A program made the translations under genes and the position numbers. From NCBI GenBank assembly GCA_023212725.1, contig JALBYF010000026.1:1-64000 (forward strand): DNA of 64,000 bases, in the 5' to 3' direction. A model generated the notes under the pieces. That model ran no database searches and was not told the origin of the DNA. It saw nothing but the letters and a program-made list of their open reading frames with translations. Below, one piece after another: positions 10,786 to 21,600 of this stretch (position 1 is its first letter; every line of letters starts with the position of its first letter). This DNA comes from Tranzscheliella williamsii (Eukaryota > Basidiomycota > Ustilaginomycetes > Ustilaginales > Ustilaginaceae).

Positions 10786-13629
10786 TCCGCCACTTTCAGC
10801 GCTGTCTAGCTTTCCGTTTTCATGGCTCCCTTGGTGGCGGGCGCGCAGCCCGCGTCGGTCGCCCCCTCCGTCTCTCGTTGGCAACGCATGTACCGTATCA
10901 AAATACTCGTAATCAATACCTTGTGCATCGGCTCTCGTCATCGTTACTACACGTCCTTTCCTCGCACGCAGTATTTGATCGACAGCGACGAACATGGCTG
11001 TGCAGGTTGCCAAGCGAACCCGGCGCTGTTGGGGCAACGGAGGAGACGCGGCCGCACGAACGAAGGGCCTGCGAGCGCGGGGCGGACGGGCTCGCGCCCA
11101 TGCTCGCCAACAACACGACACTATTGGAAGTATGGCCTACAGGCACCAGCCACTCTGCGACTTGTCTGGGCGAACGCCTGACCGACGAGTCGCGCGAGGG
11201 CCACCGTGTCTCGATGGTGCACATACCTCTCAGCCACAGTGCCGAGCTGGGGTGTTGCTCGTAGCTTGGGGCGGCGTGCAGCCGCTGATCGCCGTGTCCG
11301 TTGGCCCCTCGATCGCGCCCCGCCCACTCTGTAAATAACGGTCTACGCTCGCTGGATCGCGCTTGAGGTTTTCCCACACTTGCGCCTCAGAAACAGAACT
11401 TGGATAGATGGCGAGCCTGGACCAATCAGAACGTGGCGCAGTTCTCAGACTAGCCTCCCAGCTGTGCCTGTTGACCTCCTCTCTAGCTGTTTTAACATGT
11501 TTCGCCTTGAGAATTACAAATAGAAAGCGTCCCGCGGTGAACTCTGAATGCCTCGTCAGCTAATTCAATTTTGCTTCAAGAGCAAGTTCCCAACTCGCTG
11601 GCTAGAGGCCCCGTGTTCCTTGCAGAACGTGGATGTGAATCGCATCGCATCGCCCGTGCCCAGTAATAATGCGAAAATCAAAGGCCAATTACAATAACAA
11701 CATCCGCGAGCGAATACCCGCGTGAAGGCTGAACTCAGGCGAGCCGGAGACCGAGTCAAGTTGCTGTGCAGATTTCTTGCATGGCATCTGAGCTAAGGGC
11801 TACCTCGCATCCAGACCGAGGCAACTGCATCGACGCAGTCACAGTTACATGCGAGTGTATGTACGTTTTGTGACAGTGCGAGTGCAAGTGTTGCCCGTGC
11901 TTAGCTTCTTTGTTCTTTCCTATTTCGCTTCGCCCGTACCTTCTACTCGCGTGGCTCCATGGACCCTCGGGGACCCGGGTCTGGACGTCCCCCAACCAAC
12001 AATTTCAAACAAGTACGATCAAATCACAACAGATCAAGGCACCAAGGGTGAGTGCCATCGTTCGTGAACTTGTTCGCTTGCTGGTACACGGTCCTCTTCC
12101 CGGTGCGGTTTCCCACAGCAGGACCGGCCGCATATGGCCAGCCAAATTGACCTCCTCCTCGTGTATTGGCTACACCGTATCGTGAATCTTTAAGTACTCT
12201 CTATTACAAAGAGATCCACTTGAGATACTAGTTTTCGCCACGGACGGGCCGAGTTGGCTATTCCTGCCTCACCCGTCCACGCCCTGAAGCATTGTGGTTG
12301 CCATGCAAACTAGCCTCTGCTTTGCCGCCCAACAGGCCATCCACTTCCTTATCCTCACACGCTGCAATCAGTTGTGAAGTCTGGGCCCCTAGTCTGAATC
12401 CCCCGTGCTGAGCCGTCCCAAAACCCGTATACGCCCTTGTTCGCCTTGCATCCCGTCCGTCCTTACTGGCTGCTATGTCGCAAAGAGGAAGATGGTTACT
12501 CGTCTCTGTAACCCTCCTCTTCGGTAGCAAGCGAAGGCAGCGGGCGGTATAGCAAGGTGACTACCTCTGCATCGAAAGGCGCATCTCCAAGGTCGACACG
12601 GTACACGGCTTACGATGGAGTGTCGAAGTGCTAGGAAGCTGATCACGCGCTAATCACAAGAAATCGATTAAGGGTCGAGTATTTACCTGAAGTTTGCTAG
12701 ACGGCATATAGCCTCTGCGTGTGTATGTACACTGTACGGCTTCCTCTCCCCACTCCTTTGCACTTCTGACTTGCGACGAAGTACACTACACTGACAATGA
12801 CTGGGACTGTGGCTGGACGAAACCCGTGGGCTTACACCATCCGTGCTGGTCCAGTGCCTTGATCTCGAGCTCTGTGCCTGTCTCTCGTCCGTCGCTAGCT
12901 GCTTTCCCGCTGCTGCCTATTGTAGTGCTTGCCTGCGTTGGTTCGTTCAGCAACAGTGAGGCAGATCAGGCCGAGGTTCTAGCCGCAAAGCCCAAGTCAG
13001 CCCGTCCGGGTCTGGTTCCTGAATTGCTCATCCGCTGTACGTCGGTTTACCTCCCCTCCCTTGACGCTTCCCTCTTCTGCCCGTTCGGGCCTCCGCCTTC
13101 TGTTCGCTTGCATTGGCACACACTGGGACCGACTACTCTTCTTCCGCGAGCGCTGCTCCGGGTTTCCATCATTGCCGCTTCGCCTACCTGCTGTCACTCT
13201 GCCTACGCTTGCTTGTTGTGCGCACACAGTTCTGTCTCCGACCGCTGGAATCCTTCGCGGCCACATTCGCCCGCTCCTCGTTTGGCCGCTTTCCCCTCCC
13301 GCGATTGTCCAACTCCGTCTGCCTTATAGGTCCGCCGTTCCTTCCACGGCTCATTGCTCCTCCCTTTGTTGAACTCCCAACCCTTTCCCTGAATCGCTAC
13401 CCCTCCACACTGCTCACTTCCGGCCTTTCTTCTCACAGCTATCACCGAACCTGGCCCACGAACGTCGATAAAGGACAAGAGTTGCCGTTGGACCACATTA
13501 TCTTTCTCATTACCGTGGCCGGCACGGCCTTCCAGCATCAGTCGTTGGACGTAAATCGGACCATCTCGTCGCACCTCCATCGGCTCTTTTCGTCAGGACA
13601 CCTTCGCCGGCCATCCACTAGCCTGGCTT
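10786..13629. other. Intergenic region: INO80 3' side and long leader of the Zn2Cys6 factor
   Basis: 2.84 kb without a secure gene. The first part should hold the INO80 3' UTR. From about 12,850 to 13,629 the plus strand is strongly CT-rich with many short open frames, which looks like the transcribed 5' leader of the following transcription factor. A possible two-exon secreted peptide at 11849-12150 is discussed in the findings. I see no tRNA, snRNA or transposon remains. Confidence 0.6.
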
Positions 13630-15570
13630 ATGTCGTCGAGACCAAACGCAACTCCAGGCGGGATGAGCTACGGCATGGCACCACCCATGCATCCGCATCA
13701 CATGCAGCAGAGCAACGAACCAGCTTCGGCGCCCCCGCCTCCCTATCCTCATCAGCACATCAGCCAGTACGCCTCGTCACCCATAACCTCTCATTTGGCG
13801 TATCCGAATCACTCTTTCTACGCACATCCATCACAACACCCAAGCGACCTTTCCGCCGATCAGCAGCAACAGCAGCAACAACATCAGCAGCAACATCAGC
13901 AGCAACAGCAGCAGCAACCGCAGCAGCAACCGCAGGGAGCCTATTACCCACATCACGCTCATTCCCAACAGTTGGATCCCCATGGGCAGCTTTATCATGC
14001 GCACCAAGTGAATCATCCCGACCTGATGTCCAATGGACAGTTCCATGGCAATCATCCTGATCTTCTTGCGCATCAGCACGGCTATGCCGCGCTTCAGGCG
14101 GATGATCTTCGCCCCAAGCGCAAACAGGTCAAAAACGCCTGCACCAACTGCCAAAAAGCATGCAAAAAGTGCGACGAGGGCCGACCTTGTGGCCGCTGCG
14201 TCAAGTATGGATTAGTGGATACCTGTCAAGATAGCGCGCGCAAAGAACGTCGCCGTGGCATCAAGCGAGGGCCTTACAAGCGCCGAGCTACCACCGGCTC
14301 GCAGCCCTCCCATCCCGCTCTCGCGGTGGCAGCTCCTGCCTCTGGATATGGACGTGACGGCCACATTTCGCCTTCCAGTCGAAGCGACGGAATGCTTGAG
14401 GGTACCCCAGTGGCGGACTCAAGCTTCTCCAGTCCCGCTTTTGGTGTTCAGGTTCTCACTCCTCGGGCTCCAATGCCTCTGCCCATGGCCAGCAGCCAGT
14501 GGCAGAACGGCGCCAGTCCGATTCTAGACGAGCGTGAGAATCTGAGGGCGAGGTATGGTCAACCCATGGGCAATCCTTACTACGGTTATGAACAGGAGGC
14601 CGCACATCACGCTTACGACCGAAGCGCCTCAGCACCGCTTGCACAGCAGGTACCTATTTCCAGTTCCATCAGTCGCTTTACCTCATCTGGAACGCCTGGT
14701 TCCTCCACCTCACAGCTGCCAAGCTTGATGTCCTCCGGCCCGAACCCGCCCTCTTCTTCGAGCTACCTCGGTGGTGTCTATGGCAACGGCGTTGGTCGAA
14801 TGGGGGGTGGTACCTCCACGCTGGTCAGCCCTCCTTTGCACTCGTCTGCCTCCAACTCTGGCTACTTGTCCGCTTCTTCGGCTCCCATTGGCATCAATCA
14901 CCACCGGCTTCACTCGGACAGCAGCATGGGAGCGATGAGTTCAAACGGAGCATCTTCCAGCACAATGTCTCCCCGTACACCTCTGCACGGACCCGGGTCG
15001 GAGCCGCCGCTCCTGTCTCCATCCGGCAACAAGATGTCTGGCTTTCCCTCGCTGCAGCCCACCGTGCCGACCGCGTCTGGTAGCTTCATCCAGCAGGACT
15101 CGTCTCGGCCTTTCCCGCTCAAAATGCCCAAGGTTATGAACAGAGGCAGGTCGGTTACCGCCAGCACTTACCCCGATCAGCAACAACATGGCATGCCGAG
15201 GCATGACACCTACGGTCACAATCTGGCTACTGACAACCCAAAGGGCCTATCGCCGCCGCCACCGCAGCAGCAAGAGCAACAACAGTATCAACAGCACCAG
15301 TACCAGCACCCGCACCACCAGCAGCACGAGCCGCACCAGCATCATCACCAGCAGCACCAGCCGCAACGAGAGCCAAACTCGCACCCGTTCCAGCGCTCCG
15401 GCCCGTACATGGGTGTATCCATGGCCGATGATCGACGTCAACCGTTTTTCAGCAACACGACGCCGCGAATGGATATTACGTCCCATTCATCAAGCACCTT
15501 GTCCTTGAAGACCGACCGGGACGTCGCCGGCCCTCCTCCAGCCCCAGCCGGATCTCTAGGTCTAGCGTAA
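13630..15570 (+). CDS. Zn2Cys6 fungal-type transcription factor with polyQ tracts
   Basis: A 646-residue intronless nuclear regulator. Residues 77-100 form a Gln/His run encoded by CAG/CAA repeats. The zinc cluster lies at residues about 167-200: ACTNCQKACKKC, then RPCGRC and a last Cys in DTCQD. This gives the spacing C-x2-C-x6-C-x5-C-x2-C-x8-C that binds two zinc ions. It is followed directly by a basic linker, KERRRGIKRGPYKRR. The rest is Ser/Pro/Gln-rich with a second Gln/His tract near residue 545-580 and no recognisable fungal-specific transcription-factor domain. This zinc cluster with the GIKRGPYKRR tail is a conserved fungal type, but I cannot assign its targets. The DNA-binding call is firm; the pathway is unknown. 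Confidence 0.9.
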   Translation: MSSRPNATPGGMSYGMAPPMHPHHMQQSNEPASAPPPPYPHQHISQYASSPITSHLAYPNHSFYAHPSQHPSDLSADQQQQQQQHQQQHQQQQQQQPQQQPQGAYYPHHAHSQQLDPHGQLYHAHQVNHPDLMSNGQFHGNHPDLLAHQHGYAALQADDLRPKRKQVKNACTNCQKACKKCDEGRPCGRCVKYGLVDTCQDSARKERRRGIKRGPYKRRATTGSQPSHPALAVAAPASGYGRDGHISPSSRSDGMLEGTPVADSSFSSPAFGVQVLTPRAPMPLPMASSQWQNGASPILDERENLRARYGQPMGNPYYGYEQEAAHHAYDRSASAPLAQQVPISSSISRFTSSGTPGSSTSQLPSLMSSGPNPPSSSSYLGGVYGNGVGRMGGGTSTLVSPPLHSSASNSGYLSASSAPIGINHHRLHSDSSMGAMSSNGASSSTMSPRTPLHGPGSEPPLLSPSGNKMSGFPSLQPTVPTASGSFIQQDSSRPFPLKMPKVMNRGRSVTASTYPDQQQHGMPRHDTYGHNLATDNPKGLSPPPPQQQEQQQYQQHQYQHPHHQQHEPHQHHHQQHQPQREPNSHPFQRSGPYMGVSMADDRRQPFFSNTTPRMDITSHSSSTLSLKTDRDVAGPPPAPAGSLGLA

Positions 15571-16042
15571 GGCGCCGAGCCGCTTTCGCTTTGGCCGACT
15601 CACACCCCTGTCACCCTTGATTCCCCAATTCCTTTTTTATACCATTCTTATTAGCTTCCCCTTTGTCCGGAACCACTCCCCTCTTCCCCTCCCCTCCCCT
15701 CGTAGATGTAACCGAATAGCCTGGACGTGTCGCAACGGTGTTTAGATAGAACCAGCTCTTCTCCCTGGAATGGAATCCCAGTTTGTCCGTTCTCGTTCTC
15801 GCTCGTTACCCTATCAGTGTAGCCTCGTCATCTGAATGCGGGGACAGAAACAAGCACCGAGCGAGTAGATTTGCCAGTTGTGCAACTGGGGGCCTGTGTC
15901 ATCTGCGGCGCGGGACGGTTGCACGCATTCTGGAGCAGCCCACCACCGCGCCGGCGCTCGGGCTGCGACAAACATGGACCGTACATGGCGGCGCCAACCC
16001 GCCGCTACGCCTATTGGATACGCTCGGCGTCGACTTGCTTCC
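15571..16042. other. 3' flank of the Zn2Cys6 factor gene
   Basis: 472 bases containing the likely 3' UTR of the transcription factor, with pyrimidine-rich stretches near 15,620-15,710. No gene is seen before the 5S rRNA gene. Confidence 0.5.
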
Positions 16043-16161
16043 ATCTGCGGCCACAGAACCTTGAAAGCACCGCATCCCGTCCGATCTGCGAAGGTAAGCC
16101 AGGTACCGCTCCGTCAGTACTGCGGTGGGGGAGCACGTGGGAGTCCTGAGTGCTTGCAGTT
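16043..16161 (+). rRNA. 5S ribosomal RNA gene (dispersed single copy)
   Basis: A 119-base segment matches the eukaryotic 5S rRNA pattern end to end. It has the 5' stem (CTGCGGCC), the loop A/helix II block (TTGAAAGCACCGCATCCCGT), the block CCGATCTGCGAAG, the conserved GTCAGTACTGCGGTGGG region and the 3' block GGGAGTCCTGAGTGCT. The ends can pair (CTGCGG with TTGCAG, using G-U pairs), and helix II can pair as ACCTTG with CCAGGT with one mismatch. A T5 run follows immediately, as expected for RNA polymerase III. Many basidiomycetes carry 5S genes scattered singly or outside the rDNA unit, so an isolated copy is normal. Compared with the smut 5S consensus as I remember it, this copy seems to have many substitutions, some compensatory. 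It could be a variant or an old pseudogene. Confidence 0.85.
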
Positions 16162-16162
16162 C

Positions 16163-16167
16163 TTTTT
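16163..16167 (+). terminator. Pol III T-run terminator of the 5S gene
   Basis: Five consecutive T residues start two bases after the predicted end of the 5S RNA. This is the usual position and minimal length of a eukaryotic RNA polymerase III terminator. Confidence 0.7.
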
Positions 16168-18692
16168 GCCACTGCTAGCGCTGCCGACTGCCATGCATGC
16201 TCCGTCCGCAACGGCCAAGACACGATAACTGCGAGCGAAGGTGAACTGCAAATACTGTCATTGCGAAAAGATGCGTTTTGGATACATGCAAGGCCAGGAT
16301 CGTGCAGCGAAGAATGTCCCTACTGCCGCCTCCCTTCGACGTCCGGCCGCTTTGCAGCGAGATGGATCCGCTGTCCACCGAGATGGACAGCCGTCGCCAG
16401 GTACAAGTTGCGCAGGAAGCAGCAGGCCCGGAAAAGAGCCCAGGGCGCGGAGCTTGTCAGCACCGCTCCCCGGACCCGGCTCCAAGTGTTTTGATCTTGG
16501 TCCCAGCGAGCGCCCGACAGCCCATTGGAAAAGGCAGCGGGTGACTCTATAAGCCAGGACCGTGTGAGCGCGGAGGCTCCTCAACGACAAGGGGTAAAAA
16601 GAAGGACAAAAGGGCTGAACGAAAGGAAGAGGGACCACAAGCATGACGCTGGCACCTAGCACGCAGGGTGGATGCGCGCCGAGAGCCGATGCGCTGTTGG
16701 AAGCAGGCTTTGCATCAAGCAATAGAACTACAGTCGCCAGCCGGTGAAAGTGGCGCGTACAGCCAGTCGAGGCGGGTATCATAGCGTTGTTCTGGGTATC
16801 GAGGCAGGACTAGAGACAGCACCACGGGCCTCAGTCATCCTCCTTTTGAGGCGGCGGTCCGCATGGCTGGAGCATGCGCTCCGTCAGCTCAAATTTGACA
16901 CGCGCCTTGGACTCTCCGTCGGCGAGAGCCTGGTAGCTCAGAAGCGGGGGATGGCCAATGATCGAAGAGCTCGTATCTCTCAGCTGGTGCGTGATCCATT
17001 CACTGTAAGGCGAGCGACAAATGGGATCAGATGGCCTTGTGTCAGTCGGCTGCGCTCGATCGTCTAGCTACCATGGGGGATGGGGAAGACTCACTATTTC
17101 TCAATGTCGGCATTGATCGTGCCCGTATATCGGCTGTGAAGATGCTCCAGCTGAGAAGCAGCAGTATAGCGCAGATCCGACATGACGGCAGACGAAAGAG
17201 AAAGGAAGGAAGGAGGCGCCCGCAATGCGAACAAGAAGAGCGCTTCCGTCTCGCCGACTTTTCTTCTTTCGTCTCAGTAACGGGCCTCGTCACATGAAAA
17301 CTGCGGAAAGCCTTTTTGTCGGCCGAGATGTTGTCGCCTCGCTACGCGTCATGATCTTGGCCTTCACGTCCACTTTGGCTGGTGTTGGATTTAGAGGTGT
17401 TGGATTCACACGCCCACGCGGGCGAGAATGCCAGATGCACTCCGACCCCTTGTGCCGATATCCTTGGGCTGTGGTGGCAAGGATCGATGCCCTAGGTAAC
17501 TGACAATCCTGCCCCTTGCCGCTCCAGCAGCAGCGACAGGCTCTCGAACCGCGCGCCACCTCTCGCCGATCCAGGGCCAGTCCGTCTGTCTGTGGAAGCC
17601 GGCAGGCGACCGGCATAAATTGAGCCTGTTGTGGTTTCGCAACCAACCGAGCAACATGGCCACCTTCCCATACACTTACGCTCGCGAATCCATCAGCTTC
17701 GCTGCCAGCGGCAGGAGGATCAGGCGAGAGCTGTCTGAGCGTCTGTCGTAGTGTATGAAGGTCTTGGTTCAGTCATCGGAATCGAAGCCAGTCGATTCGG
17801 TAGAGCATCGCGTCCGTGTCTTTTTCTTTGACAGCTGCAGAATGCAACTCGGCCAAGTCTGCCGAGCCACATTGTGATCGTCCAACGTTCAAGCTATCCC
17901 TGCCTCCGTGCTCCTCTGTTGGCGGTACCTTGGTTGATGCCTCCCTGGCCCTGCCTTTGTTGCTTGTCCCTCATGGTCTACCGTCCGAGCCCATGTGTGC
18001 AGTGTGCTCGGCGTCTTGGTTCGGCTTCGGCTGCGCAATGTGTTCATGAGGCTCTCCAGTTGTCGATCCCGCCGAGCTAGGCGGTGATGAAGCTGCATAG
18101 CCTCCTTCTGCCCTTCACCGCCTGCTTCGGCTGGCCTCTGTGAGCCTGCGCTGGCTCGCGGCCAAGCACGTAGGGCGGCAGCTGAGCTAGCGAGACAAGC
18201 GATGGCAACTCTGGATTGTATGTGAAACACATCAGCATTGTGCATGCCTGTGTCTGAATGGTTGCTTAGCTTCGCTCCCAAACCCTAGCCCACCGTCCCC
18301 AGCCAGAAAGCGTAGTAGTCCGAGGCTACGCACTGTCATCGTCCTCCTTACTAGCTCCTCACCCACCCTAAAACCCTTCGCCGTTGTCCACAAGTTGCAG
18401 TTTCTCACCTTTTGCCGAGCTTCCCAATCCTCTGCCTTCGTTGCTATCAGGTAGCGGCAAACATTGCTGGTCCGTTGTTTGTCCTCCTTGTTTCCATCTC
18501 GCCACCTTCTTCGACCGCCCCTGGGCTTTCCTCATAGTGGAGAGAGACGGATATCAACAACCCTATCGCTTGTCACGTCACGTTCCCTTCCATCTTGGGC
18601 CGTTATTCTGGCATTCTTGTGCTTCGCAAAACCGTCGCAGAGCGAGGTTGGGGTGAAGCAATTGCTGCTCGCTGGGGACAGCCTAAGCAGCC
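16168..18692. other. Intergenic region and probable long leader of the Ser-rich membrane protein gene
   Basis: 2.5 kb with no secure gene. Several minus- and plus-strand frames of 60-170 codons are open but lack domains and codon bias. A short ATG frame at 17656-17754 (32 codons) lies upstream of the next gene and could act as an upstream ORF if the transcript starts that far away. From about 18,300 onward the plus strand becomes CT-rich, like a fungal 5' leader. Confidence 0.5.
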
Positions 18693-21600
18693 ATGTCGAC
18701 TCCGGCCCCACACGGAGGTTCGCTCTCGACGCTCACTACAGCGCTCCTCGCAGCCTCTTGTACGGCCCTGGTGGCCGCCGTCATCTTCGTTGTCGTTGCG
18801 TTTCGTCGATATCGGAGAGCAAAGAAGGGCATACGAACCGCCAAGGAAGCGCAAGAGACACCCGCGTCGGCTCAAGCCATCTATGACTCCCATCTTCTTG
18901 CCAAGTCAATATCAACCACCGATGTGGGTGAGCCACATCTTGACCGCGCGCCGGACTATGCGCACAACGCGGCCTATGATCTCAAGCAGATGTCACTGGC
19001 CCAGAAGACGCTCGTTTCGATGCGCCAACATGGCTTCTTGCCCAAGCATTCAGCCGCTCCTCCCCAGTTCCCTGCCGCTGCGCTCTTGTCTCCACGGATG
19101 CCGCCCTCCTTGCTCAGCCACCCAGAGCCACTTCCTCCCTCAAGATCTCCTGGCCTTACGGCGCTCGGCCTGCCCGCCGGGCCCAGCATTCTGCTCAGGC
19201 CGACCACCTATGGCCAATCCTCATCGCCAGGCCGGGCAGACGAGCAAAGAGAGAAGCTCGAACAGAAGAAGAAGCAGACACGCAGCGCTGTGCCGTCTCT
19301 TCTGCTGCGCAGCCTCGGGGTCTTGCCGGACTTTTCCACTGGCACATCTGGCGCGATCCTATCGCTGGCGGCCACGGATGAGCCGACGGAACTCCTAGCG
19401 GAGGAGCCGAAGAAGGTCCTAGCGGATGCGGCGCATCCGACTGTTGGCAAGCCAGTGGGGCTGTGCGTCGATGAGGAGACGGCGTTGAGAGAGGCCAACG
19501 AGCCCTCTCTCACTCCGATTCTCGATCTTGGCATCGACTTTGACGCAGACACTGATTTCGCTGCCTCACTGAAATTGCGTGGCAACTTTTCCTTCGATGA
19601 TGCCGACAAGGAAATGTGGATGCCACCGTCGCAGACCAGGGAAAGCACTCTGGAACAAAAGCAGCAGGTAATGCCCAGCGGCATGTCCGCTCTCTTCAGA
19701 GCCTTGGATCCGGTGCCCGACAAAGTCAGCGTGCCCCAGCCGAAGGCTATGCGACCTCTCTCTTCTTCGCGGCGGTCCCATCTTCTTACCCGGCCACCGA
19801 CCACCGGTCTGCCGCCGGCACCTTCGCCTGCGCCTTCAAGCTCAGCAATGTCCAAACAGTCTTCTGCCACGTCGCTGAAGAGCAAGCAAGAACAGACCAT
19901 CGTCTCGGAAGCTACCTCCACCAGTTCCTCCTCCTCTTCGTTGCCACAGTCTTTTCACAGTGCTCCCCATTCTCTCCCCAAGGGTGAGTCAAGCGACCAA
20001 GTCAGCATCTCTATGCCTCCTATCGAAGCTTCCAGAGCGGTACAGGGCGCTACATCATCAGACTCGGGATCGAACAGCGGATTTCGCCCTCTCAGCCTGA
20101 GCTTAGGACTGTCCAGCAACTCTCGTAGCACCTTCAATACCATCATCTCTAACCTTCGTGGATCTTCGGACGAAAGTTTGTTGGACCTCGAGGCCGGTAA
20201 CACCACCGCCGATAGCTCAACCACACGCTCCGCTTCCACCGATGGCATCTCCTACAGCTCGTCCCACACCAGCCTCGACGTCGAAGGCCAGACGAGCTTC
20301 GGCAAGGCGAACGTGGTGGCTGCTGCCTGCATCCCATCCCTGCCCCCGATGTCAGTGTCGCTCCTGAAGAAGCGCGAGGAAACGCCTCCAACTATCGCAG
20401 CGGGTGCCGTCCAGGGAGGTCCGGTCGTCGCCCCATCGGTTGAAACAGCTGCTCTCCTGAAGTCTCGTAAAAGGTCATCGACGCTGGGCGCTCTGGATCA
20501 ACCAAAACTACAGGCACCCGATCTGATGCATCCTCGAGCCGCGCCTCTCCCGCCTCCCCGAACCGACTCTAGCGTTCAGCAGCTACAGATCCACACAGAG
20601 CCCCTACAGGTCAACCGAGCCGTTCTTACAGATTTGAAGGCTGTCTCTACCGATTGTCTCCCATTGAACGCTGGCAGCAAGGGTGCAGCGATGTGCTTCC
20701 AAAGCCCTTATCATAGGGCACTCATCCCTGACCCACCTTTGGATGCCGGACATCTCTCGCCCGGTCTTCCGCCCGACAGTCCAATACTTGCCCAGCTCAG
20801 CCCAAGACCTTGGGGCGCATCTCCATCTGATAGCCCGAAAACAAGCTTCTCGGACAACTTGAAGGCTAGACTTAGCATATCTGGCAAATCTTCGACCAGT
20901 TCTCCCGGTCAGACATCTCGGAACAGCACATGTCGACTGAGCACTATTGACCAGTTCCCCGAACCATATGCAGACTTGCTCAAGACTCTTGAGCAGACAC
21001 CCGTGATCGGGGAGCAAAGGGCGGCTACACAGCACGCCTCGATCAAGAGTCCATCCACGAGCGCTATCTTCAAGCCAGAGACAACGGAGCTGAGGCGGCA
21101 GATCGAGTCTTCTCGCCCCGTCACGAGCCCGGACCTTTGGCAGCAGCGGAAGCAGCAGGCTGCCCCCGTATCCAGTCCTCCGATCACGTTCAACGGCCAG
21201 TCCGTCAAACCCGTCCAGCCGCTCCGCTTCCGCAAACTTCGCGCCGGCGAGTCGCCGCAGACCTGCAAGTCGTCCTCTCCCATCATGCATGCGGGCCAGC
21301 GGGCCCGAGACAGCTCGCTCGGGCACGAAGCAGGAGCGGTCGACACCGGCGGCGTAGCTTCTTCGCCGCTCATTGCCGCCAGCAACGCTGATGTCAACCC
21401 CTCCCTCAAGATGATCAACTTCACCAGCTTTGCATCGCCTCCAAGGCAGCTCTCGCAGGATGAAGCTACGCGTGCGTCATTTGCTGTCGATCGGGCGTCA
21501 CAATCTGCCGCACATGGCAGCCCCACTCTGCCGGACGCTCAAGCACACGAGAGCGTCAGAAAAACAGGCACGACTCCTCTCCCCAGTCCGCTGCAGCAGA

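Noticed and set aside
13113..14060. Frame of 315 codons overlapping the Zn2Cys6 gene
   Set aside because: It covers the CT-rich leader and then reads the transcription factor in another frame, giving Ala/Thr runs from the CAG repeat.
16258..16782. Minus-strand frame of 174 codons next to the 5S gene
   Set aside because: The frame is open by GC bias only: no recognisable domain, irregular composition, no start context.
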